This document shows, in pieces, positions 1 through 6,103 of a stretch of DNA of 11,598 bases. The position numbers and the translations under genes are program-made. The DNA lies in NCBI GenBank assembly GCA_021827545.1, contig JAKAVH010000018.1:1-11598 (forward strand), given 5' to 3'. Under the pieces are notes generated by a model, which was not told the DNA's origin, made no database searches, and saw only the letters and a program-made list of their open reading frames with translations. The first letter of the stretch is position 1. Each line of letters starts with the position of its first letter. Source of the DNA: Thermoplasmata archaeon (GTDB taxonomy: Archaea; Thermoplasmatota; Thermoplasmata; UBA184).

Positions 1-334
1 GGAAGATCCCCTGGAGCGCCCCCCCCGACAGGCCGAGGGCCGCGCCGACCACCAGCGCGAGGAGGACCTCGGGAAGGTACAGCTGCCAGACGATGAACGT
101 CAGCGTCGAACAGTCGGGGACGGAAACCCCGGTGCCGGCGCAGGTTGACGGGAAGAGGGCGCCCCCCGAGATCTGGTTGACGAGGATGCGGAGGCCGGCC
201 GCGAGCGGGACCGGGACGGTCCCTAGGAGCGACGAGAGCGCGAGCAGGACCAGTCCGGCCCCGGCAAGCCCCGCGATGGTCCAGGGTCGGCCCGTGAGTC
301 TCTGTCGATGACGGGAGGCCGGGGCGGGGAGCAC
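1..334 (-). CDS. FecCD-family ABC importer permease, N-terminal part (cut by window edge)
   Basis: Inner-membrane permease of a type II ABC importer (iron-siderophore, haem or cobalamin class). About 111 residues are readable before the left edge. After a basic N-terminus there is a TM segment at about residues 18-40. Next comes an extracytoplasmic stretch with two cysteines (C65, C75), then a helix carrying the family signature LLALVVGAALGLSGGALQGI at about 91-110. The usual Arg pair just before this helix in FecCD proteins (RLPR-like) reads YLPE here. The start is a GTG 17 bp after the stop of the substrate-binding protein gene; no clear Shine-Dalgarno is seen, so the start is tentative. 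Same strand and close spacing indicate co-transcription from the promoter upstream of the binding protein. The ATPase is presumably beyond the edge. The substrate cannot be told from the sequence. Confidence 0.82.
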   Translation of the reverse strand, partial: MLPAPASRHRQRLTGRPWTIAGLAGAGLVLLALSSLLGTVPVPLAAGLRILVNQISGGALFPSTCAGTGVSVPDCSTLTFIVWQLYLPEVLLALVVGAALGLSGGALQGIF

Positions 335-350
335 GGGCCCGCGACCGAGC

Positions 351-1367
351 TCAGGCGGCACCCGGGTGGAAGGCGGCGAGCAGGGCCGGCAAGCCCTCGA
401 GGATCATGGTGGGGTCGGGTTCGGTGATCCAGTTCGAGTCGATGCCGCTCACGTTGCCGGACTGGACCGCTCCGAACTGCGACCAATCGGGACCCCCGGC
501 GTAGGCGCTCTCGTTCAACCCAAAGCCCTCCCCATAGACGATGAAGTGGGGGTTCGCGAACAGTACCTGGGCGGCGGAGAGCTCGGGGTACGGGGTCGTC
601 GTGTTCGCGGCGATGCTCGTCGCTCCCGCCAGCTCGATCAGCGACTCGCCGAAAGTTCCGGGGCCGAACGTCCAGTAGCCGTTCCCGTCGACCGAGTAGG
701 TGACGAGGACGTAGGGGAACGAGACGGAGGACGTGAGATTGGTGGCCCGGTAGAGCTCCGCACTCAATGCCGCGTTCAGCGTCGCGGTGGCGGGAGCGAC
801 CCCGAAGATCTCCCCGATCATGCTGTCGTCCACGAGGATGCCGCTCAGCGTCGGCGGCTGGAGCATCACCACGGGGATGTGCAGGAGGCTCGTGATCTGC
901 TCCACGGCCGCGATCGAGACGATCGTCGAGGCGAGGACGAGCGAGGGCGTCAGGTTCGCGAGCATCTCGGGAACGAAGGTGGGTCCGACCTGCACGCACA
1001 TCGACGGGGAGAGGTTCCAGAGAGCGATCTGGTCGGGGGAATAGTCGGCGGAGAGCCCTCCGAACGCCGCGGCGTAACAATCGACCGCGACCACATGGGA
1101 ACGAAGCCCGAGCCGATAGACCTCGTCCATGATGCTCGGGCTGAGGACGGCCACGCGCGCCGGGTCGTAGGGGACCGTCACGGTGCGTCCCAGATCGTCG
1201 GTCAGAGTGACGCTGCCGGGCGTTCCCGGACCCGAGCCGTTCTGCGTGAAGTAGGCGGCGGTGCCCGCGACCGCCGCGCCGGCGACGACGACCGCGATCA
1301 CGAGGACGGTCGCGAGAGGGACGGCTCGGGCGGATCCGCGCGGTTTGGGGGCTGGATTAAAGGACAT
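351..1367 (-). CDS. ABC importer substrate-binding protein (FecB/BtuF-like, periplasmic-binding-protein type III fold), membrane anchored
   Basis: Extracytoplasmic binding protein, 338 aa, delivering ligand to the FecCD permease encoded just downstream. Residues 1-16 are basic and 17-40 form one hydrophobic segment with no lipobox cysteine, so it is probably held by an uncleaved TM anchor. The mature domain opens with the family signature TLTDDLGRTVTVPYDPARV (about 54-72), followed by VLSPSIMDEVYRLGL, typical of Fe-siderophore/B12 binding proteins. Two cysteines (C97, C124) lie in the first lobe and could form a disulfide. Seven N-X-S/T sequons (for example NGS, NLT twice, NTT, NES, NVS) would suit N-glycosylation of a surface-exposed archaeal protein. 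It starts at ATG 1367, 26-31 bp downstream of a TATA-like box, consistent with a leaderless transcript. Ligand (haem, siderophore, cobalamin or other metal chelate) is unknown. Confidence 0.86.
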   Translation of the reverse strand: MSFNPAPKPRGSARAVPLATVLVIAVVVAGAAVAGTAAYFTQNGSGPGTPGSVTLTDDLGRTVTVPYDPARVAVLSPSIMDEVYRLGLRSHVVAVDCYAAAFGGLSADYSPDQIALWNLSPSMCVQVGPTFVPEMLANLTPSLVLASTIVSIAAVEQITSLLHIPVVMLQPPTLSGILVDDSMIGEIFGVAPATATLNAALSAELYRATNLTSSVSFPYVLVTYSVDGNGYWTFGPGTFGESLIELAGATSIAANTTTPYPELSAAQVLFANPHFIVYGEGFGLNESAYAGGPDWSQFGAVQSGNVSGIDSNWITEPDPTMILEGLPALLAAFHPGAA

Positions 1368-1392
1368 TGGATTTAGGGCAAACGTGGTTTCA

Positions 1393-1398
1393 CATAAA
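1393..1398 (-). promoter_or_regulatory. TATA-like box for the importer operon
   Basis: On the minus strand the box reads TTTATG within cgTTTATGtg, 26-31 bp upstream of the ATG at 1367. This is the distance expected for an archaeal TATA box when transcription starts at or next to the start codon. No metal-regulator operator was recognised around it. Confidence 0.5.
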
Positions 1399-1494
1399 CG
1401 TTCCGCCGCGCCGTCCTTGCCCCGGCGGTCGTTCGGCGGGCCCGGTCACCGTACGACAAAGGCTATCTTCCCAGAGACTCCCGGGGTCGAGCGT

Positions 1495-1654
1495 GGGAGC
1501 ATAGGCTAACTTGGCAGACCAGCGGGCTCCAGTCAGGGCGATCGAACGATCCCCTGGGATTAGGGTCTGCGGAGGGGCGCGGTGCGTCCCTGTGACGAGT
1601 GACTGGAGCGCGCGGAGAGACCCGCATATCGGGGTTCAAATCCCCGTGCTCCCA
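1495..1654 (+). tRNA. tRNA-Trp(CCA), intron-containing
   Basis: The mature tRNA is 73 nt: exon 1 is 1495-1532 and exon 2 is 1620-1654. The acceptor stem GGGAGCA/TGCTCCC (1495-1501 with 1647-1653) is perfect. T8, A14, G18G19 and A21 are in place. The anticodon stem GCGGG/CCCGC (1522-1526 with 1621-1625) is perfect, with C32, T33, anticodon CCA (1529-1531) and G37. The variable loop ATAT is short by one base. The T arm CGGGG-TTCAAAT-CCCCG (1630-1646) is perfect. A73 fits archaeal tRNA-Trp. The 3' CCA is not encoded (CCT follows). The D stem is weak: G10-C25 and G11-C24 pair, but C12/A23 mismatch and U13/G22 is a wobble. It is the only tRNA in the window and converges on the MFS gene. Confidence 0.93.
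1533..1619 (+). other. Intron of tRNA-Trp (87 nt) with bulge-helix-bulge-like junction
   Basis: The intron lies between positions 37 and 38 of the tRNA. CTCC 1527-1530 pairs with GGAG 1614-1617 as a 4-bp central helix. It is flanked by two 3-nt bulges, AG|T (1531-1533) and AG|A (1618-1620). Cutting after the second base of each gives the canonical exons, as the archaeal tRNA endonuclease would. The usual long distal helix is missing. Instead a hairpin (CAGGG 1534-1538 plus GATC 1540-1543 with GATC 1548-1551 plus CCCTG 1552-1556, C1539 bulged) begins right after the 5' bulge. A second hairpin spans 1573-1591. TGACTGGAGC (1600-1609) is the exact complement of 1526-1535 and offers an alternative fold. 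No full set of C/D boxes was found. Confidence 0.8.
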
Positions 1655-1704
1655 CCTCTCTCCGGGCGGTGGTCTTCGACGCGGGTGGGTTCTCCCGGGA
1701 GCCC

Positions 1705-3216
1705 CTAATCCGCGAGGGAGACCGACGCGACGGGTGCCGCGTCGGCCGCCCCCTGGGTCCGATCGACCCCCCGACCCAGCACCTCGCGTCCGAACGCAAC
1801 GAAACCTCCCGCGAACAGGAACGCGGCCGCGGCGATGCCGAAGGAGACCTGGAACGCGAGGAACGACGGCAGCGGGCCGAACCCGGGCAGGACCAGGCCG
1901 GTCACGAAGGTCGCCAGGAGCGAGCCGGAGAGGGGCGCCCCGATCGAGCTTCCGACGTTCCGGAAGACCGACGACATCGAGGTCGCGAGGCCCATCTCGC
2001 GGGGATCGACCGTGAGCACCAGCAGGTTGATCATTCCCGCGTTCACGATGCCGATCCCGGCGCCGATGAAGAACTCCACCACGAGCAGCGTGTCGAGCGA
2101 GTGGTGAGGGATCGCGGCCACGAACGCAGCGGCGGTGATCGCGGCCCCGATGGCGGTCATCGGACGCGTTCCGACTCGAGAGACGAGCACGCCGGCGACC
2201 GCCGCAAAGATCAGCATCCCGACTGCGAGCGGGACGAGCGAGATCCCGGCCCCGAAGATCGATTCCCCGTAACCTCCCGAAGCTGAGGGGAGCTCGAGCA
2301 GGTAGACCATCGAGAGCAGCGCCAGGTACATCCCGAGGCCCGCGACGGCTCCGAGGATGTTCGTGACCGCCACGTTCCGCTGCTTCAGCAGCTTTCGGTC
2401 GAGGATCGCTTCACCCCCCCGGGCGTGGTACCAGGCCTCGTACCAGGCGAGCGGGGCGAGCAGGGCGCCGCCGAGGATGAAAAGCGCGAGGGTCGGGGCG
2501 GCCAGCCAGCCCCAGCTCGCCCCTTCCGAGAGCGCGAGGACGAGGAGGGCGAGCGAGCCCCCGAGCAGGGAGGCGCCGACGTAGTCGACCCGGGTCTCCG
2601 GACGGCGATACTGCGACTCCCGGACATAGAGCACGATCAGGACGGCGAGGATCACGACGAACGGGATCGCCGAGTGGTACGTCGTCCTCCACCCATAGCT
2701 GTCCGAAACCCACGCCCCCAGGGGGAGGCTGATCGCGAAGCCGGCGCCGAACATCGCGCTCAAGAACCCCTGGGCCCGGGGAACCAGCTCTCGAGGGAAC
2801 TCCTCCCGGACGAGGCTCATGCCGAGGGGGAAGATCGTGAGGCCCACGCCCTGGAACGCCCGGGCCGCGACCATGAAGGAGTAGTTGGGGGAGAACCCGG
2901 TGACCGACACGCAGACCGCGTAGACCAGCATCACGATCGTGAGGACCCGCTTCTTCCCATAGATGTCGCCGAGCTTCCCCACGACGGGACTCAGCGCGAC
3001 CCCGGTCACGATGTAGGAGGAGAGGATCAGGCTCGCCTGTCCGGTGGTGATCCCGAACTCGGTCTGGATGGTTTGCAGCGACGGCGTCAGCATGCCCTCG
3101 ATGTAGAGTACCAGCGTGACGATGCCGGCGAGGATGAACATCACTCGCCGGGCGTAGCGGGAGTCGAAGGTGGATTCCGAGGCGGTGGGGGAGACCGCGA
3201 CCGCGGGGAGGGTCAT
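1705..3216 (-). CDS. MFS transporter, DHA2 (14-TM) drug:proton antiporter type
   Basis: 503-aa membrane exporter, probably removing drugs or toxic organic compounds in exchange for protons. Evidence: about 14 hydrophobic segments; the MFS motif A GKLGDIYGKKR (residues 80-90) in the loop between TM2 and TM3; and a motif-C-like TM5 with spaced glycines followed by SDSYGWRTTY (about 155-180), typical of antiporters. The segment beginning DYVGASLLGGSLALLVLALS, followed by the SxGASWGW pattern, is the central region characteristic of EmrB/QacA-like 14-TM proteins. Its ATG overlaps the 3' end of the upstream MarR gene by 4 bp (3213-3216), so the two are translationally coupled and the MarR protein is the likely repressor. 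The C-terminal tail (about 35 residues) is hydrophilic and Ala/Asp-rich. The substrate is not predictable. Confidence 0.9.
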   Translation of the reverse strand: MTLPAVAVSPTASESTFDSRYARRVMFILAGIVTLVLYIEGMLTPSLQTIQTEFGITTGQASLILSSYIVTGVALSPVVGKLGDIYGKKRVLTIVMLVYAVCVSVTGFSPNYSFMVAARAFQGVGLTIFPLGMSLVREEFPRELVPRAQGFLSAMFGAGFAISLPLGAWVSDSYGWRTTYHSAIPFVVILAVLIVLYVRESQYRRPETRVDYVGASLLGGSLALLVLALSEGASWGWLAAPTLALFILGGALLAPLAWYEAWYHARGGEAILDRKLLKQRNVAVTNILGAVAGLGMYLALLSMVYLLELPSASGGYGESIFGAGISLVPLAVGMLIFAAVAGVLVSRVGTRPMTAIGAAITAAAFVAAIPHHSLDTLLVVEFFIGAGIGIVNAGMINLLVLTVDPREMGLATSMSSVFRNVGSSIGAPLSGSLLATFVTGLVLPGFGPLPSFLAFQVSFGIAAAAFLFAGGFVAFGREVLGRGVDRTQGAADAAPVASVSLAD

Positions 3217-3689
3217 CGGGAGTCGGGCCCCCGTCGGGGGTGCTGGCGATGCTCGCGCAGCCCCCGATTGAGCGTCCGAAGGGTCGAGGCCGCCCCGTCC
3301 CGCTCCGCCTTCGGAAGGGTCGCCATCGTCCGCCGAACGACCGCGGCAAACTCACGGTCGAAGACTGTTAGGGTGCGGGTAGCCCGAGGGGTCAGGCGAA
3401 CGACCACGCCCCTTCGATCCGAGGCCGACCGGGCCCGGCGGACCCAGCCCTTCCGTTCGAGCGAAGCGACGAGGGCCGTCGCCGCCGGCCGGGAGATGCC
3501 GATCTCGTTCGCGAGGACGGAGACTCGGAGCTCGCCCATCGTGCAGACCCGGTGGATCGTCATGAACTGGCCGACCGAGAGGTCCCGTGCACGAAGGGAG
3601 TCCACCATCAGGCGGCGCATCTCTCCGAACGTCTCCTCCAGGGCGGGCCAGAGGTCCGTGTCTCGAACGGACCGGGGACCGGGCAACAT
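3213..3689 (-). CDS. MarR-family transcriptional regulator
   Basis: 158-aa winged-helix DNA-binding protein acting as a dimer in the cytoplasm. The wHTH spans about residues 52-101: GELRVSVLANEIGISRPAAT contains the recognition helix, followed by LVASLERKGWVRR and the wing signature SDRRG (90-94) that is diagnostic of MarR. Flanking N- and C-terminal helices (about 10-38 and 105-145) match the dimerisation region. It is the first gene of a two-gene operon with the MFS exporter, the usual MarR arrangement: it would repress its own promoter until a ligand, often a substrate of the pump, binds. The ATG at 3689 lies 23-30 bp after a TATA-like box, giving a leaderless mRNA. The C-terminus is basic and Arg-rich. 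Confidence 0.92.
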   Translation of the reverse strand: MLPGPRSVRDTDLWPALEETFGEMRRLMVDSLRARDLSVGQFMTIHRVCTMGELRVSVLANEIGISRPAATALVASLERKGWVRRARSASDRRGVVVRLTPRATRTLTVFDREFAAVVRRTMATLPKAERDGAASTLRTLNRGLREHRQHPRRGPDSR

Positions 3690-3690
3690 G

Positions 3691-3719
3691 ATGATTAAGT
3701 CACTTGAATGATTAATTAA
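3691..3719 (-). promoter_or_regulatory. marR-MFS promoter with candidate MarR operator
   Basis: This is an AT-rich island in otherwise GC-rich DNA. TTAATTAA (3712-3719) is 23-30 bp before the ATG at 3689 and fits a TATA box for a leaderless transcript. Between it and the start lies the 9-bp palindrome AAGTCACTT (3697-3705). ATGATTAA occurs twice as a direct repeat on the plus strand (3691-3698 and 3708-3715). A dimeric regulator bound here would block transcription initiation. The TATA call is fairly good; assigning the palindrome to MarR is inference. Confidence 0.5.
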
Positions 3720-3764
3720 CGCTAACTACCTGCCCGCGAGCCCGTGCGAGAGCGGCGCAGGGGG

Positions 3765-3770
3765 TTTAAA
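3765..3770 (+). promoter_or_regulatory. TATA-like box for the VOC protein gene
   Basis: TTTAAA in a GC-rich surround, 35-40 bp upstream of the ATG at 3805. A start of transcription about 25 bp downstream would leave a leader of roughly 10-15 nt. It is divergent from the marR promoter about 50 bp away. Confidence 0.5.
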
Positions 3771-3804
3771 GTACTGAGGAGCTGACACGGCCGAGCGGAC
3801 GGTC

Positions 3805-4209
3805 ATGCCCCTCGAGTACACCGGCATCCGGGTCAGGGATCTCGCCCGGTCGATCCGTTTCTACACCGAAGGTCTCGGCCTCCGCCTCGGTCGTTCCGGG
3901 CGGATGGCCGCCGGGGGCATCTGGCAGGAGCTGATCGATCCCGATTCGGGGGTCATCCTCGAGTTGAACTTCTATCCGGGCGACCCTCCGTACCGGGAGG
4001 GGGACGAGCTCGACCATCTCGGGTTCCGGGTGAATCGGCTGGAGGACTGGATCCCACGGCTCCTTGCGCTCGGCGCCCGGGTGCGCATCCCGGCCTTCCG
4101 GGAAGGGGGCGATCGGCTCGCCTTCCTCTCGGACGCGGACGGGGTGTGGATCGAGCTCTACGAACGGGAGGCGGAGGAGCTCCCCCCGACCTCGCGGCCC
4201 GGCGCCTGA
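3805..4209 (+). CDS. VOC-superfamily (glyoxalase/bleomycin-resistance fold) protein
   Basis: 134-aa cytoplasmic protein made of two beta-alpha-beta-beta-beta modules. Module 1 opens with YTGIRVRDLARSIRFYTEGL (5-24) and ends at VILELNFY. Module 2 opens with LDHLGFRV (69-76) and ends at GVWIELYE. Members are metal-dependent lyases, isomerases, dioxygenases or drug-binding proteins. Of the four usual metal ligands, E53, H71 and E117 are visible, but the first, normally His in the HTGI-like opening, is Tyr5. Metal binding may therefore be altered. The chemistry cannot be assigned; a methylglyoxal- or methylmalonyl-CoA-epimerase-like role is possible. It is transcribed divergently from the marR-MFS operon, which could hint at a shared stress or resistance theme, but it has its own promoter. 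Confidence 0.85.
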   Translation: MPLEYTGIRVRDLARSIRFYTEGLGLRLGRSGRMAAGGIWQELIDPDSGVILELNFYPGDPPYREGDELDHLGFRVNRLEDWIPRLLALGARVRIPAFREGGDRLAFLSDADGVWIELYEREAEELPPTSRPGA

Positions 4210-4240
4210 GCCTGACGGGTTGCCCCTCCGACCGACGGAC

Positions 4241-4248
4241 ATAAGAAT
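4241..4248 (+). promoter_or_regulatory. TATA-like box for the flippase gene
   Basis: ATAAGAAT, 32-39 bp upstream of the GTG at 4280. It is close to the TAAGAAT box found before the GcvH-TusA gene. It supports the GTG at 4280 over any start upstream of the box, since the mRNA would begin near 4270. Confidence 0.45.
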
Positions 4249-4279
4249 CGGCGTTCGCCATGGCGGTCTCCGGTGCGCC

Positions 4280-6040
4280 GTGGAAGGGTCGAACGTCCCC
4301 GCTTCGGTTCCGCCCGGGGCGGCATCGGTCCCCCGTCCGGCGCATTCGCTCACCCTGAGCTCGGGCGCGGTCTTCGGCACGAGCATCTCCATCCAGCTCA
4401 TCGGCCTCATCGGGAGCATCGCGCTCGCCAAGCAGATCGGGATCGACACCGCCGGGCAGGCGCTGATCGGGACCGCTCAGCTGTTCCTCCTGCTGGGCTC
4501 TTCGATCAACGGGGTCGCGGACCTCCGGCTCGGGACCGCGTACACCTACTTCCTGGCGCGGGGCCGGCCCCCGACGAGCAACACCGCGACGTACCTGGCC
4601 GTGCGGCTCTCGATGGTTGGGGCGGCCGGCCTGATCCTGTTCGTGATCGCTCCGATCGAGATCGGAGGGGGCTCGATCGTCCGGGGTTCGAGCGAGCTCA
4701 CGTCGCTCGGCATCTTCCTCACCCTGCCGCTCCTCTGGTCGTTCTCGACCGTGTACAACTCGATGTACATCGGTCTCGGCAACTCGCTGCGGGCGCAGTT
4801 CCCGTCGCTGGTCGAGGCGCTGGCCCGGCTCCCGGTCCTCCTCTACGTGGCGTACTTCGATCACACGGTCGAAGGGATCACGATCGCCTACGCGGTCGGC
4901 GCCTGCGCCTCGGCGTTGTTCAGCCTGCCGGCGATCCTCCCGAAGTTGCGGGCCGTCCGCAGGTCGGAGGCGCTCGCGCTCTTCCGCTTCGCCTGGCCGC
5001 TGATGGCGAGTCTGTTGCTCAACTACGTCGTCACCAACATGATCCCGCTCATCGTGACGGCCGCGAGCCCGAGTCGCGCTAACCTGTCGATCTTCCTGGC
5101 CGCGAACGGCTGGCGCATCCTGGTGCTCGCGCTCCCGGGCGCCGTCACGACCCCGCTGTTCCCGTACCTCGCCGGCCTGCACGCTCGTCGGGAGTACGAG
5201 GGGGTGCGCCAAAGCACCTGGCAGGCGCTCCGCTACTCCGCGATGCTGCTCGTTCCCGGCGTCGTCGCCCTCGTGACGTACCGCTTCAACTTCCTCAACG
5301 TCTTCCAGAACGCGGCGTACGCGGTGCCGGGGTCGCTTCCGCTCGCGATCCTGGTGGTGGGGGCCCTTCCGCTCGCGCTAAGCCAGATCATCCAGTCGAG
5401 CATCAACGCGATCGGGCGTCAGCGACTCGAGCTGTACATCACGGGCACGCAGGTCGCCGTGCTCCTCGGGACGGTGGCCCTGATCATGCCCCCCTGGGGG
5501 CTCCTCGGAATCTTCTCCCAGAGCGACAGCCTGATCGCCGCCTCCATCGCGGTCCTGGTCTCCTCGATCGCGGCGCTCGCGCTGAACACCTACTTCATGG
5601 AGAGCCTGATCCGGGTGCACATCCGCCCGTGGCCGATCGTGGCCATCTTCGCGAGCGCCGCGGGCTCCTTTGCCTCGCTCTGGCTCATCAATCACGTCAA
5701 TCTCTTCCCGGTGAGCCGCTGGTACGAGCTCCTGACCGCGGTCGTCATCGGGTTTGCGGCCTACTTCCTGATCCTCGCCGCGATCGGGGAGCTGACCCAG
5801 GCGGACGTGCGCCGGATCGGGAGCTCCCTCGGCCTTCCCCGCCGTCTCCTCGACGCCGTTGCCCGCCTCTGCTGGCGGGAACGCTCGCCGGGGCTCGCTC
5901 CGGTCGACCTCTCGCAGGCCAAGGGACTCCAGTCGACGCAGCTTCCCGAGCTCTTCAGCGGCACGTCGGAGCTCCCCGAGATCGCTCCGGTCGTGACCGA
6001 GGACGAGGCGACCGATGCGCGCCGTGAACCTCCGCGCTAG
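4280..6040 (+). CDS. Polysaccharide/lipid-linked oligosaccharide flippase-like membrane protein (MOP/Wzx type)
   Basis: 586-aa polytopic protein with about 12-14 hydrophobic segments beginning SSGAVFGTSISIQLIGLIGS (27-46), the layout of Wzx/RfbX flippases in the MOP superfamily. These move undecaprenyl- or dolichol-linked glycans across the cytoplasmic membrane. A hydrophilic N-terminus of about 26 residues and a charged C-terminal tail of about 75 residues flank the membrane part. The frame is open from 4064, but that part overlaps the VOC gene and lies before the TATA-like box, so GTG 4280 is preferred. No glycosyltransferases are adjacent, so the glycan (S-layer N-glycan or exopolysaccharide) is unknown. 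The binding protein in this window has several N-glycosylation sequons, but a link between the two is speculation. Confidence 0.8.
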   Translation: MEGSNVPASVPPGAASVPRPAHSLTLSSGAVFGTSISIQLIGLIGSIALAKQIGIDTAGQALIGTAQLFLLLGSSINGVADLRLGTAYTYFLARGRPPTSNTATYLAVRLSMVGAAGLILFVIAPIEIGGGSIVRGSSELTSLGIFLTLPLLWSFSTVYNSMYIGLGNSLRAQFPSLVEALARLPVLLYVAYFDHTVEGITIAYAVGACASALFSLPAILPKLRAVRRSEALALFRFAWPLMASLLLNYVVTNMIPLIVTAASPSRANLSIFLAANGWRILVLALPGAVTTPLFPYLAGLHARREYEGVRQSTWQALRYSAMLLVPGVVALVTYRFNFLNVFQNAAYAVPGSLPLAILVVGALPLALSQIIQSSINAIGRQRLELYITGTQVAVLLGTVALIMPPWGLLGIFSQSDSLIAASIAVLVSSIAALALNTYFMESLIRVHIRPWPIVAIFASAAGSFASLWLINHVNLFPVSRWYELLTAVVIGFAAYFLILAAIGELTQADVRRIGSSLGLPRRLLDAVARLCWRERSPGLAPVDLSQAKGLQSTQLPELFSGTSELPEIAPVVTEDEATDARREPPR

Positions 6041-6072
6041 GGCCGAAGGAGGGATTCCGCCGGGGTCCGCCG

Positions 6073-6079
6073 TTAAATA
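6073..6079 (+). promoter_or_regulatory. TATA box for the ABC-2 exporter operon
   Basis: TTAAATA, 25-31 bp upstream of the ATG at 6104, the clearest archaeal-type promoter spacing in the window. It implies a leaderless mRNA for the ATPase gene. Confidence 0.65.
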
Positions 6080-6103
6080 CCGTCCGGCGGCTCGCGCCCG
6101 CCC

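Noticed and set aside
366..1376. Long plus-strand open frame opposite the substrate-binding protein
   Set aside because: It is antisense to a well-recognised gene, rich in Arg/Asp/Gly/Glu and without family motifs; an artefact of high GC.
1404..1440. CCGCCG/CGGCGG inverted repeats upstream of the tRNA
   Set aside because: Short, several equivalent pairings and easily expected by chance in DNA this GC-rich.
1533..1619. Complete box C/D guide RNA in the tRNA-Trp intron
   Set aside because: Only one imperfect C box is visible and no CTGA D or D' box at the required spacing; kept only as a weak hypothesis about the 10-nt complement.
1692..1701. CTCCCGGGAG palindrome just past the MFS stop as a terminator
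   Set aside because: Ten-base palindrome with only a tiny loop and no T-tract; not enough to call a terminator.
2425..3711. 428-codon plus-strand frame across the MFS and MarR genes
   Set aside because: Low-complexity Arg/Glu/Asp/Gly composition and antisense to two convincing genes.
4064..4279. Upstream ATG for the flippase at 4064
   Set aside because: It overlaps the VOC gene by almost 150 bp, adds an Arg/Pro-rich non-membrane stretch, and lies upstream of the TATA-like box at 4241; GTG 4280 fits better.
3953..5212. 419-codon minus-strand frame across the VOC and flippase genes
   Set aside because: Charged low-complexity product, no motifs, no promoter; shadow of the flippase codons.
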